Below are positions 22,584 to 34,176 of a stretch of 64,000 nt of DNA, piece after piece. Numbering within the stretch: position 1 is the first letter of the stretch; each line of letters opens with the position of its first letter. Below the pieces are notes generated by a model. The model searched no databases. It saw only the letters and a list, made by a program, of their open reading frames with translations, and was not told where the DNA came from. The DNA lies in assembly GCA_045810285.1 (NCBI GenBank), contig JBJMWE010000110.1, positions 1 through 64,000 of the forward strand. The letters run 5' to 3'. A program made the translations under genes and the position numbers. This DNA comes from Scleromatobacter sp045810285. Its GTDB lineage: Bacteria > Pseudomonadota > Gammaproteobacteria > Burkholderiales > Burkholderiaceae_C.

Positions 22584-23059
22584 CGCTCGCTCCGCCCCTT
22601 GCGCGCGACGATCTTGATCTCCGTGATGCCGTTGTCCGGGATCAGGCGCGCCACCTGGATGGCGGTCCACGTGGGGAACGGCGGCTTGATGAACTGGTTC
22701 TTCACCGCCACGATCGCCGGCATCTGCGTGGTGAGGTCGGTGTGGAAGCTGGTGATGTCGACGACGTCGTCCCACGACACGCCGGCGCGCTGCAGCACGC
22801 CGCCCAGGCGCTCGAAGGCGCGCGCGTAGGCGGCGCGCAGGTCGGTCTCGCCGGGCCGCACGCCGGCCACGACGCCGGACAGCGTGACCAGGTCGCCGCT
22901 GACCACCGCGTCGGCGTAGCCCCACTCCTGCTGGAACTTGCGCTCTCCGGCATCAGGCGCCATGAAGACCTGGGCATCCTGGCGCGCGCCGGCGAAGGCG
23001 GCGGGTGCGGCCAGCAGCATGAGGGCGGCCAGGCAGGCGGCGGGCAATCGAGTCGTCAC
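22580..23059 (-). CDS. Exported RidA/YjgF-like protein
   Basis: A 159-residue RidA-superfamily protein with a signal peptide (RLPAACLAALMLLAAPAAFA), unusual for a mostly cytoplasmic family. Mature features: YADAVVSGDLVTLSGVVAGVRPGE, a central DLRAAYARAFERLGGVLQRAG, then WDDVVDITSFHTDL and the C-terminal FPTWTAIQVARLIPDNGITEIKIVA. The Arg that binds the substrate carboxylate in RidA may correspond to VARL, near the usual position. Start GTG at 23059 with GGAGG 4-8 bases upstream. It is translationally coupled to the small membrane protein that follows. Periplasmic substrate unknown. Confidence 0.82.
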   Translation of the reverse strand: MTTRLPAACLAALMLLAAPAAFAGARQDAQVFMAPDAGERKFQQEWGYADAVVSGDLVTLSGVVAGVRPGETDLRAAYARAFERLGGVLQRAGVSWDDVVDITSFHTDLTTQMPAIVAVKNQFIKPPFPTWTAIQVARLIPDNGITEIKIVARKGRSER

Positions 23060-23229
23060 GGGGACCTCCGGCGTGTGGCGGCCACGACGGCCGCTGTGAC
23101 GCGATGCTACGGCCGGCGACGCCACCGGCAAGCCCGCGCGGCGCGAGCGACGGATCGGCGGGCACGAACGGCGGTGCCGGAAACGCGAACGCCCGGACGG
23201 GCCGGGCGTTCCGCGGGCCGTCGGCCCGC

Positions 23230-25560
<2,331 letters not shown>

Positions 25561-25740
25561 GGTCAAGCCGGAGTTCCTATGTTCGCTCGCGGGCGCCCAT
25601 GACGGCGCGTGCAGGGGCCCGCGGGACGCCATTGTCGGCGCTCGCGCCGTCCCGGCCCGTGCGGAGCCGCAAATTTCCTGTGGATTTGTCCGGTCGCGTG
25701 GAGCCGACCGCGTTTCAGGGCCGGCGCGGTGAGCCCGCGC

Positions 25741-26559
25741 TCACTGCCCGCAGGCCTGGGGGGCGCAGGACACCACCTCCACGCCGTGGGCGTGGCGCGG
25801 CAGCTTGCGTTGCAGCAGGGCCCAGTAGAGCTCCAGCACCAGGTGGACGTGCGCCTCGGTCTCGGCGATGGCCGGCATCTGGCCACCGGCCTTGCGCACG
25901 CTGCCCTCGCCCGCGTTCCAGGCCGCCAGCGCGATGTCGATGCCGCCGTAGCGGCGCGTCAGGTCGGCCAGCATGCGCGCGCCGGTGAAGATGTTGGTGC
26001 GCGCATCCAGCAGGCGCCGGGCGGCCGGCGTCTGGCGTTCTTGCCGCGTGCCGTAGCGGTCGGCCGTCACGGGCGTCAGCTGCATCAGGCCCACGGCCCC
26101 GCGCGGCGAGATCGCGCGCGGGTTGTAGTTCGATTCGACGGTGATGACCGCCTTCAGCAGTTCCTCGTCGACGCCGGTGGCTTGCGCGGCCTCGTCCAGC
26201 ACGGGCTGCAGCGCCTTGACGTCAGGCGAGATCTCGAGCCAGGTCAGCAGGCCGTCGGTGCCCTGGGTCTTGCCCAGCACGCGGCGGCCATCGGTCTCGC
26301 GCAGCACCTGTTCGTAGCGGCCGTCGACCCGGGTGCTGGCGAAGTGCGCCACGCCCGCGCCATCGACGTAGCCCCACAGCACCGGCGTGCCCGCGACGGG
26401 AACGACCGGGTTGCTGGGCGCGGCATGGGAGAGCGCGGCCGTCGTCGGCGCCACCTGGAGCGAGCGGGCGCCAGGCGCCTCGGGCACCGAGTCGCAGCCT
26501 GCCATCGACCCCGTCGACAACAGGACGGCGGTGACCGTGTTGAGCAGCGAACGCTTCAT
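25741..26559 (-). CDS. Lytic transglycosylase lipoprotein (SLT family)
   Basis: A 272-residue lipoprotein (lipobox TGSMAGC, Cys22). After a proline-rich spacer, residues about 60-110 resemble a small DUF4124-like beta domain (LWGYVDGAGVAHFAST). Residues 118-250 form the goose-lysozyme-like SLT domain: catalytic Glu142 in ITVESNYNP, then GLMQL at 157-161 and AAWNAGEG. It cleaves peptidoglycan glycan strands with 1,6-anhydro ring formation at the outer membrane's inner face. Its ATG overlaps the stop of the upstream GNAT gene (ATGA), so the two are coupled. Confidence 0.9.
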   Translation of the reverse strand: MKRSLLNTVTAVLLSTGSMAGCDSVPEAPGARSLQVAPTTAALSHAAPSNPVVPVAGTPVLWGYVDGAGVAHFASTRVDGRYEQVLRETDGRRVLGKTQGTDGLLTWLEISPDVKALQPVLDEAAQATGVDEELLKAVITVESNYNPRAISPRGAVGLMQLTPVTADRYGTRQERQTPAARRLLDARTNIFTGARMLADLTRRYGGIDIALAAWNAGEGSVRKAGGQMPAIAETEAHVHLVLELYWALLQRKLPRHAHGVEVVSCAPQACGQ

Positions 26560-27125
26560 CCGCCGTGCCCCGAGAAAGGCGTCTCGAGCGCGGCATCCAC
26601 GCGCGCCTGGTATTCGCGATCGAGCAGCGACATCACGACCAGGCTTTCCCAACCCGCCGTCTCGCCGGTGCCCACGCGCACGCTCTCGCGCAGCCGCCCT
26701 TCCTCGACGAAACCTTCGCTGGCGTACAGGCGCAGCGCGCGTGCGTTGAGCGACTTCACGTCCAGCCAGAAGCGATGGGCGCCCAGGTCGCGGAACGCCA
26801 GCTGCTTGAGCACGCGCACGCAGGCGCGGCCAAGGCCGCGTCCCTGCGTCCGCAGCACGATGCGCTTGAGCTCGACCGACCGGTTCGGGTTGCGGCAACC
26901 TTGCAGGATCACGAAGCCGACCGGCTCCCACTGGTCACCGGCCTCGACGATGAAATGGCGCGAATCCGGGAACCGGATCGCGCCCTCGTGCTGCGTGCGC
27001 TCCCACGGCGTGATGAACACGAGGTTGCGCGCGTCCTGCTCCACCGACACGACGAAGTCGAGGTCGGACAGCATCGTCGGGCGGATCCGCAGATGGGCAG
27101 TCTCGGCAATCTCGGGGGTGGGCAT
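26556..27125 (-). CDS. GNAT family N-acetyltransferase
   Basis: A 189-residue acetyltransferase of the RimJ/RimL-like GNAT type. It shows the order LRIRPTMLSDLDFVVSVEQD, FVILQGCRNPNRSVELKRIVL and the acetyl-CoA loop RTQGRGLGRACVRVLKQLAF (RxxGxG/A), then LDVKSLNARALRLYASEGFVEEG. The acceptor could be a protein N-terminus or a small molecule. The ATG at 27125 starts the protein directly before the first strand; an upstream in-frame ATG at 27173 is less likely. It is coupled to the transglycosylase gene. Confidence 0.88.
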   Translation of the reverse strand: MPTPEIAETAHLRIRPTMLSDLDFVVSVEQDARNLVFITPWERTQHEGAIRFPDSRHFIVEAGDQWEPVGFVILQGCRNPNRSVELKRIVLRTQGRGLGRACVRVLKQLAFRDLGAHRFWLDVKSLNARALRLYASEGFVEEGRLRESVRVGTGETAGWESLVVMSLLDREYQARVDAALETPFSGHGG

Positions 27126-27300
27126 CGGAGCTTGGAAAAGAGTCTTGCGTGCGGCCCATGACGGCAAGGGCAAGGCAGTTGCTCGACCGCTGGCGGCCGA
27201 CGGAGCGTGGATTATGGAAAGGATCGCCCAGGCGCGCGCCGGACAATCCCCGATGAAGAAGGGATTTCCGCACGCTTTGGCACCCCGCCTGGATAAGTAG

Positions 27301-27872
27301 CGCTGCCGCCCACGAGGTTCCCGCCACCGAGTGGGTGGTTATGTAAGCGGATGAATCGACCGCGAGGCGTCGCACAGGGCGGTCGTTGGCCGCTCGACAG
27401 GGACGACGCGTGCGCGGGACGTACGGTGCCGAGCGTCGCCTCAAAGGCCGGCCGGCGAGCGACCCGCAGGTTTGCGGCCGCTCACCTCATTGCGTAGGCC
27501 TGTAAGCGATCGAGCCTGGCGATGCATTGCGCCGAGGTGCCTGCTCTTGAACGCGCGCCCTCCACGTGACTGGTCGCGCATCGTCCACCGAGGTGTCTGG
27601 TCTTGAACGTCGCACGCCAGGGCCTCGGCAATCCCGCTTCATCGAACGTGCGACGTGCGAGACCTGACACCGATCGTGCTGCGAGCACGCGACCGGCGTT
27701 CGCATGACGTTCGGTGTCAGGTCTCGCATGTTGCACGGTCGACGGCGCGACCGTCTGGCGCACGCCTGGCGTGCAACATGCAAGACCAGACACCTCGGCG
27801 CCCTGCTGGGCCAGGCCATATTCCTGCGCATGGCTCGCGCGTACGACCGCGCACGCCGCGCGAACGGCACCG
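27301..27872. repeat. Gene-free stretch with REP-like cluster A
   Basis: No gene is seen between the GNAT gene and parE. The right half holds at least five variants of one palindromic word: CGAGGTGCCTGCTCTTGAAC at 27532-27551, CGAGGTGTCTGGTCTTGAAC at 27588-27607, GAGACCTGACACCGATCG near 27659, GGTGTCAGGTCTCGCATG at 27713-27730 and CATGCAAGACCAGACACCTC near 27777-27796. They occur in both orientations and are more diverged than the copies at 36.5 and 45.1 kb. Confidence 0.7.
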
Positions 27873-29885
27873 TCAGATGTCGATCTCGACCGCGTCGCCG
27901 CGCAGTTCCATCAGCTCGCGACGTGCATGCGCCTCGCCCTTGCCCATCAGGCGGGTGAACGAGCCTTCGGTCTGGACGAGATCGAGCTGGCCAAGCTCGA
28001 CGCGCAGCAGGCGGCGCGTCTCCGGGTTCAACGTGGTCTCCCACAGCTGGTCGGCGTTCATCTCGCCCAGGCCCTTGAAGCGACCGATCTTCCAGGAGTC
28101 TTCGCGCGCGCCTTCCTTGCGCAGCTTGTCGAGCGTGGCCTCGAGTTCGCCCTCGTCGAGCGCGTAGATCTTGGCGGCGGGCTTGCGGCCGCGCGCCGGC
28201 GCGTCGATGCGGTACAGCGGCGGCTTGGCGACGAACACGTGACCGCGCGCCACCAGTTGCGGGAAGTGGCGGAAGAACAGCGTCAGCAGCAGCACCTGGA
28301 TGTGCGAGCCGTCAACGTCGGCGTCCGACAGGATGCACACCTTGCCGTAACGCAAGCCGGTGAAGTCGGGCGTGTCGTTGGGGCCGTGCGGATCGACGCC
28401 GATCGCCACCGCGATGTCGTGGATCTCGTTGTTGGCGAACAGGCGGTCGCGCTCGACCTCCCAGGTGTTGAGCACTTTTCCGCGCAGCGGGAGGATGGCC
28501 TGCGTTTCCTTGTCGCGACCCATCTTGGCCGAGCCGCCCGCGGAGTCGCCTTCGACGAGGAACACTTCGTTGAGCGTGAGATCGCGGCTCTCGCAGTCGG
28601 TGAGCTTGCCGGGCAGCACGGCGACCCCCGAGCCCTTGCGCTTCTCGACCTTCTGGCTGGCCTTCTGGCGCGCCTGCGCCTGGCGGATGACCAGCTCGGC
28701 CAGCTTGCGGCCGTATTCGACGTGCTGGTTGAGCCACAACTCGAGCGCCGGCTTGGTGAACGCAGACACCAGGCGCAGCGCATCGCGGCTGTTGAGGCGC
28801 TCCTTGGTCTGGCCCTGGAATTGCGGATCGAGCACCTTGGCGGACAGCACGAAGCTGGCGCGCGAGAAGACGTCCTCGGGCATCAGCTTGACGCCCTTGG
28901 GCATCAGGCTGTGCATCTCGATGAAGCTCTTGACCGCGGTGAACAGGCCATCCTTCAGCCCGGATTCGTGCGTGCCGCCCGCCACCGTGGGAATGAGATT
29001 GACATAGCTCTCGCGCACGGCCGCGCCGTCGTCGGTGAACGCGACGCACCAGTTGGCGCCCTCGCCCTCGGCGAAGTTCTCGGACTCGTTCGCGCCTGCG
29101 AAGCGCTCGCCCTCGAACAGCGGCACGATGGGCTCGGCCGTGAGCGTCTGCTGCAGGTAGTCGCGCAGGCCGCCCTGGTAGAGCCAGGTGAGGACCTCGG
29201 GCTCCTTGCCGGCCTTCTCGATGGTGAGCGTGACGGTGACGCCCGGCATCAGCACCGCCTTGCTGCGAAGCAGGTGCACCAGCTCGCCGCGCGGCAGCTC
29301 GGCGCTCTCGAAGTAGCGGGCATCGGGCCATACCGTGACGCGCGTGCCGTGCCGTCGCTCGCCGGACGCGAGCTTGCGCACCTCCAGCGGCACCACGACA
29401 TCGCCGCCCGAGAACGTGAGCGCGGCGAAGTGGCCGTCGCGGAACACCGAGACCTCCAGCTTCTTCGCGAGTGCGTTGGTGACGCTCACGCCCACGCCGT
29501 GCAGGCCGCCCGAGAAGCTGTACGCCCCGCCGCTGCCCTTGTCGAACTTGCCGCCCGCGTGCAGGCGCGTGTAGACGATCTCGATGACGGGCACCTGTTC
29601 CTCGGGGTGCAGGCCGTAGGGGATGCCGCGGCCGTCGTCGTCCACCGTGACCGAGCCGTCGGCGTGCATGGCGACGGCGATGCGCTTGCCATGGCCGGCC
29701 AGGGCTTCGTCGGCGGCGTTGTCGATGACCTCCTGGACGATGTGCAGCGGGTTGTCGGTGCGCGTGTACATGCCCGGCCGCTGCTTGACGGGCTCCAGCC
29801 CCTTCAGCACGCGGATGGAGGCTTCGCCGTACTCGCCGGCCTGCTTGGATTTGTTGGCGCCCGTTGCGCCCGGTTTCGTAGCCAT
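27873..29885 (-). CDS. parE: DNA topoisomerase IV subunit B
   Basis: The 670-residue ATPase subunit of topoisomerase IV. GHKL ATPase motifs are complete: VIDNAADEALAG, DDDGRGIPYGLH and SGGLHGVGVSVTNAL, with the QTK-type lysine in LSAKVLDPQFQGQTKERL. The TOPRIM domain carries EVFLVEGDSAGGSA and SDADVDGSHI. Length and the VDPHGPNDTPDFTGLRYGKV block fit ParE and not GyrB, which is longer in proteobacteria. Divergent from a methyltransferase gene with a 104-base spacer. Confidence 0.95.
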   Translation of the reverse strand: MATKPGATGANKSKQAGEYGEASIRVLKGLEPVKQRPGMYTRTDNPLHIVQEVIDNAADEALAGHGKRIAVAMHADGSVTVDDDGRGIPYGLHPEEQVPVIEIVYTRLHAGGKFDKGSGGAYSFSGGLHGVGVSVTNALAKKLEVSVFRDGHFAALTFSGGDVVVPLEVRKLASGERRHGTRVTVWPDARYFESAELPRGELVHLLRSKAVLMPGVTVTLTIEKAGKEPEVLTWLYQGGLRDYLQQTLTAEPIVPLFEGERFAGANESENFAEGEGANWCVAFTDDGAAVRESYVNLIPTVAGGTHESGLKDGLFTAVKSFIEMHSLMPKGVKLMPEDVFSRASFVLSAKVLDPQFQGQTKERLNSRDALRLVSAFTKPALELWLNQHVEYGRKLAELVIRQAQARQKASQKVEKRKGSGVAVLPGKLTDCESRDLTLNEVFLVEGDSAGGSAKMGRDKETQAILPLRGKVLNTWEVERDRLFANNEIHDIAVAIGVDPHGPNDTPDFTGLRYGKVCILSDADVDGSHIQVLLLTLFFRHFPQLVARGHVFVAKPPLYRIDAPARGRKPAAKIYALDEGELEATLDKLRKEGAREDSWKIGRFKGLGEMNADQLWETTLNPETRRLLRVELGQLDLVQTEGSFTRLMGKGEAHARRELMELRGDAVEIDI

Positions 29886-29989
29886 GGCGTGATTCTAGGA
29901 GCGAAGCGCGACAGGCCCGCACGGAAAACATGGATATAAACACAGGATTTTCCACCGGGAGTCCTCGGCAGGTCGCCGTAGAGTGGGGC

Positions 29990-30622
29990 ATGGACACCTC
30001 CGCCGCCACCACCGACTCCACGGCCCATGCCGCTGCGCCGCCCTCCGACTGGATCGTGCGCTGGACGCCCCTGCTCCCACCCGCGGCGCGCGTGCTGGAC
30101 GTTGCCTGCGGGCGCGGCCGCCATGTGCGCTGGCTGGCGGCGGCCGGCCACCGCGTCACGGCAGTCGACCGGGAGGACGGGCTGCTCGCCGCCCTGGCCG
30201 GCCTGGCCGAGGCGGTGCAGGCCGACCTGGAAGGCGGCCCCTGGCCGCTGACCGGTCGCCAGTTCGACGCGGTCGTCGTCACCAACTACCTGTGGCGCCC
30301 TCTCTTTCCGGCGCTCAAGGCCGCCGTGGCGCCGGGCGGGCTGCTGATTTACGAAACCTTTGCACAAGCCCATGCGGCGCTCGGACGCCCCAGGAGGCCC
30401 GAATTCCTGTTGCGGCCCGGCGAGCTGATCGACGTCCTGCGCACGCCGCCGGATACGGTCGCGCAGGGATCGGTCCCCTCTGGAGACTGGCACGTCGTCG
30501 CATTCGAGGAGGGCCGCCTGCCGGCCCGCGGCGACAGCCCCGAACGCGAGGTGCAGCGCATCGTCGCGCGCCGTGGCGCCGCGGCATCGCCGGGTGCCGA
30601 CCTTCTGGCGCCGCCGGGCTAA
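29990..30622 (+). CDS. Class I SAM-dependent methyltransferase
   Basis: A 210-residue Rossmann-fold methyltransferase. SAM motif I is VLDVACGRGRHVRWLAAAG, the acidic end of strand 2 is VTAVDRE, motif II reads FDAVVVTNYLWRPLF and the post-motif is APGGLLIYETFAQAH. The FAQAH...GRPRRPEFLLRPGEL block is shared by tellurite-resistance-like methyltransferases of proteobacteria, but the substrate is not known. The ATG at 29990 is preferred to one at 29930 because it lies closer to the first helix and has GAGTGGGG before it. dapA follows 57 bases later on the same strand. Confidence 0.85.
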   Translation: MDTSAATTDSTAHAAAPPSDWIVRWTPLLPPAARVLDVACGRGRHVRWLAAAGHRVTAVDREDGLLAALAGLAEAVQADLEGGPWPLTGRQFDAVVVTNYLWRPLFPALKAAVAPGGLLIYETFAQAHAALGRPRRPEFLLRPGELIDVLRTPPDTVAQGSVPSGDWHVVAFEEGRLPARGDSPEREVQRIVARRGAAASPGADLLAPPG

Positions 30623-30679
30623 AATCGTCGGATTGCCGGCGTCGCGCGCGTCGGCCTCCGAACCTGGCGAGGAATGCGA

Positions 30680-31561
<882 letters not shown>

Positions 31562-31686
31562 CGCCGCCTGCTCGGTCACCGACCCGCGCGAGCGTCGCGC
31601 CCCCGGCCCCGCCCACGCCCGCCCGCGACCTTCACGACCTCTGCGACAATCCCCGGCCCGGAACTTCCGGCCAGCCCTCGACCCTG

Positions 31687-32967
31687 ATGCACATGACCAC
31701 CCTCTCCCCGACGCGCCTGCTCCAACCCACGCCCCTGCGCGTTGCCACCGTGACGCTGTGCCTGATGCTGGGCGGATGCACGGTCGTCGGAGACTGGTTC
31801 TCCCACGGCGAGACCGACTACAAGGGCGCGTCCAAGCGCACCCAGCCGCTGGAAGTGCCGCCCGACCTGACGCAGTTGCAGAAGGACTCGCGCTACCTGC
31901 CCCAGGGCGGCGTGGTCACCGCGTCCGACCTGAACAAGCCGGCCGGCAGCGCGCCGTCGCAGCCGGGCGCCGCGCCCGCGCCGGCCACGCCCGAGGTGGC
32001 GCTCGCGGCCGCCGGCAACCTGCACCTGGAGCGCAATGGCGAGCAGCGCTGGCTGACGACGTCCGAGGCACCCGAGAACGTACTGCCGAAGGTGCGCGCC
32101 TACTGGCAGTCGCAGGGCTTCGTCCTCAAGACCGACGAGCCCAAGACGGGCATCCTCGAGACGGACTGGAAGGAAAGCCGCAACAAGCTGCCTTCCGAAG
32201 GCATCCGCGGCGTGTTGTCCAACCTGCTGGACAACCTCTCCGATTCCGGCCTGCGCGATCGCTATCGCACGCGCCTGGAGCGCCGCGCCGACGGCGGCAC
32301 CGAGATCTACGTCACCCACTTCGGCGCCATCGAACAGGCCACGGGCAAGTCCAACAGCGTGCAGACCGCCGACGTGCAATGGATGCCGCGGCCGTCGGAT
32401 CCGGGCCTCGAGGCCACGCAGCTGAGCCAGATGATGCTGAGCCTGGCGGGCCTGAGCGACACCAACGTCGCCGTGCCGGCCAAGAGCGGCTTCACGTTCC
32501 ACTTCGGCGAGGACGACGCCGCCAGCGCGCCGGTCAGCGGCCGCCCGATCCCGAGCGCCGCCATCAGCCGCCCCGTCGACAACAGCAGCTCGGCGCGCGC
32601 GCGCGTCGTGGCCGGCCAGCCGGCCGCGACGATGCAGGTCGACGACAACTTCGACCGCTCGTGGCGCCGCATCGGCCTCGCCCTCGACCACGGCGGCTTC
32701 ACCGTGGAAGATCGCGACCGCGCGCAGGGCCTGTACTACGTGCGCTATGTCGACGCCAAGGAAGCCGCCAAGGACGAGCCGGGCTTCTTCTCGAAGTTCA
32801 CGTCGTGGTTCGGCAAGAGCGGCCCGTCGCCGGTCGGCAAGTACCGCATCCAGGTCAAGGCGCCGGGCGACCAGGCGACCGTGACGGTGCTGAACGACCA
32901 GGGCCAACCCGACAACAGCGCGAATGCGCAGCGCATCGTGGCGCTGCTGGTCGACGAGCTGAAGTAA
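31687..32967 (+). CDS. bamC: Outer-membrane assembly lipoprotein BamC
   Basis: A 426-residue lipoprotein of the BAM complex, which inserts beta-barrel proteins into the outer membrane. The lipobox is LMLGGC (Cys31). An unstructured segment with KGASKRTQPLEVPPDLTQ follows, the part that in BamC binds BamD. Two helix-grip domains come next: HLERNGEQRWLTTSEAPENV onward and MQVDDNFDRSWRRIGLALDH onward, joined by an Ala/Ser-rich linker. It is longer than E. coli BamC (about 344 residues), mainly in the linkers. The dapA-bamC order is conserved. A strong terminator follows. Confidence 0.93.
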   Translation: MHMTTLSPTRLLQPTPLRVATVTLCLMLGGCTVVGDWFSHGETDYKGASKRTQPLEVPPDLTQLQKDSRYLPQGGVVTASDLNKPAGSAPSQPGAAPAPATPEVALAAAGNLHLERNGEQRWLTTSEAPENVLPKVRAYWQSQGFVLKTDEPKTGILETDWKESRNKLPSEGIRGVLSNLLDNLSDSGLRDRYRTRLERRADGGTEIYVTHFGAIEQATGKSNSVQTADVQWMPRPSDPGLEATQLSQMMLSLAGLSDTNVAVPAKSGFTFHFGEDDAASAPVSGRPIPSAAISRPVDNSSSARARVVAGQPAATMQVDDNFDRSWRRIGLALDHGGFTVEDRDRAQGLYYVRYVDAKEAAKDEPGFFSKFTSWFGKSGPSPVGKYRIQVKAPGDQATVTVLNDQGQPDNSANAQRIVALLVDELK

Positions 32968-32994
32968 GCCGCCACCGACTTCCGGGGCAATGAA

Positions 32995-33019
32995 AAAGGC
33001 CGCCCGAGGGGCGGCCTTT
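32995..33019 (+). terminator. Intrinsic terminator after bamC
   Basis: Perfect 11-bp stem AAAGGCCGCCC / GGGCGGCCTTT with loop GAG, followed by TTCTTCATTT. The A-run on its left also makes it a possible terminator on the minus strand. Confidence 0.85.
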
Positions 33020-33144
33020 CTTCATTTCGGCTCCTGTTGCAGTGTCAATCCCCTCGTGACCCCTTGACAGGGTCGAGCAAGGATTCGGACCTGCATTCCG
33101 GGGATTCAACCCGGCTTCAGCAAACCATCGTCGCAGACATGAAA

Positions 33145-33165
33145 AAGCCGCCCGAAGGCGGCCTT
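33145..33165 (-). terminator. Intrinsic terminator after the alanine-rich lipoprotein gene
   Basis: Stem GCCGCC / GGCGGC with loop CGAA at 33147-33162, flanked by AAAA and TTT. On the minus strand it ends in TTTTTC, fitting termination of the gene at 33211. It resembles the bamC terminator closely. Confidence 0.75.
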
Positions 33166-33210
33166 TCATATCTCGGGAAGCGGCGCTCGCGAGGAGCGCC
33201 GATCCGGAAA

Positions 33211-33468
33211 TTACTTGCTGGCGGCCATCGCGGCGGCCGAAGCGGCGGCCATCGCGCCCGTGGCGGCCGACGAAGCGGCGTCAGCGGCCGACGACGAAGC
33301 AGCCATCGCGCCGGAAGCCGAGGTGTCAGCGGCCGAAGCGGCGACAGCGGCGGAAGAAGCGGCGGCCGAGGCAGCGTCCGGAGCAGCCGTGGTGGTCGTG
33401 TCAGCCGGCTTGTTGCAAGCGGCCAGGGCGGCGACGGCGATCAGAGAGGCCAGGAGCGTCTTGTTCAT
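33211..33468 (-). CDS. Small alanine/serine-rich lipoprotein
   Basis: An 85-residue protein with a perfect lipoprotein signal (MNKTLLASLIAVAALAAC, lipobox ALAAC with Cys18). The mature 68 residues consist almost only of Ala, Ser, Thr, Met, Asp and Gly in a repetitive pattern (DAASAAASSAAVAASAAD, then MAASSSAADAASSAATGAM) ending in AASK. It resembles Lpp-like or osmotically inducible structural lipoproteins in general character: a long amphipathic helix with a C-terminal Lys, but no named family is recognised. AGGAAATTC precedes the ATG, and a promoter with a perfect TATAAT lies upstream, so high expression is likely. Confidence 0.82.
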   Translation of the reverse strand: MNKTLLASLIAVAALAACNKPADTTTTAAPDAASAAASSAAVAASAADTSASGAMAASSSAADAASSAATGAMAAASAAAMAASK

Positions 33469-33592
33469 GAATTTCCTCGAAGAAAAATTTTGGGTTCGAA
33501 CCATTACCAGTAATCCAGATACTCGCCCTCACGGCAGGTATCCGAGCAAAAGACAGCAGGCAAGCTCGAGCATTTCCTGTGCCTAGCCCGCC

Positions 33593-33621
33593 ATTATACC
33601 CATCAATACGGAACCTTTTCA
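33593..33621 (-). promoter_or_regulatory. Candidate sigma-70 promoter for the alanine-rich lipoprotein
   Basis: On the minus strand, TATAAT (33598-33593) with a 17-base spacer to TGAAAA (33621-33616). A perfect -10 hexamer is rare in this GC-rich sequence. It lies about 125 bases upstream of the start codon, leaving a long leader. Confidence 0.55.
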
Positions 33622-34176
33622 GAGTCCCAGTGTCGCCGCCGCAAAACCGGGGCTGGCACGTTGCAAAATCGCATCAAAGTCCTCGCGCGCCCGTTGGCGA
33701 TCGACGCGATCGAATCCAAGGCGACCGCGCAGGTGTTCAGCGTCGAAGACGCGCAGCGCCTGGTCGTCGGAGTCGATCCAGATCGTGGGCAGTTCGGCGG
33801 TGCGCGATTCCTCGGGCACCAGGCACTGGACGACGTGGGCCCAGTCGCGGCGCCACATGACGAAGCGCGGATGGCGACGCTCCACCGTCGTCCAGTCGCG
33901 CGCGATCATCACGAGCTCGCGCCCCGGCTTGCGCGACCAGTGCGTCAGCGCATCGATCCACTCCGCATCGCCGAGCGGCCAGTCTTCGAAGTCGTCGTCG
34001 CACCAGCACAGGCGGCGCGTGCCATGCTCGGCGGCGTTGACCAGCGCGTTGCGCAGCGCCTGCGCAAGCTCCGGAGCCCCTTCGAACGCGCGGCCGCCGG
34101 CGGCGGGCTTCGCATCGCGCAGGCCCGTCCCGTCGTCCATCGCACCGGGCGGCAGCGCCGCATCGTCAATCGTCAT
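33619..34176 (-). CDS. Hypothetical protein coupled to the L16 hydroxylase gene
   Basis: A 185-residue soluble protein with no signal peptide. It contains LRNALVNAAEHGTRRLCWCDDDFEDWPLGD, then LVMIARDWTTVERRHPRFVMWRRDW and LPTIWIDSDDQALRVFDAEHLRGRLGFD. The order of a helix, acidic DDDFEDW and IARDW blocks is reminiscent of a phospholipase-D-like fold without its HKD motif, so no activity can be claimed. The ATG at 34176 overlaps the end of the cupin gene by 11 bases, implying coupled translation and perhaps a shared role in ribosome or stress biology. Confidence 0.75.
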   Translation of the reverse strand: MTIDDAALPPGAMDDGTGLRDAKPAAGGRAFEGAPELAQALRNALVNAAEHGTRRLCWCDDDFEDWPLGDAEWIDALTHWSRKPGRELVMIARDWTTVERRHPRFVMWRRDWAHVVQCLVPEESRTAELPTIWIDSDDQALRVFDAEHLRGRLGFDRVDRQRAREDFDAILQRASPGFAAATLGL

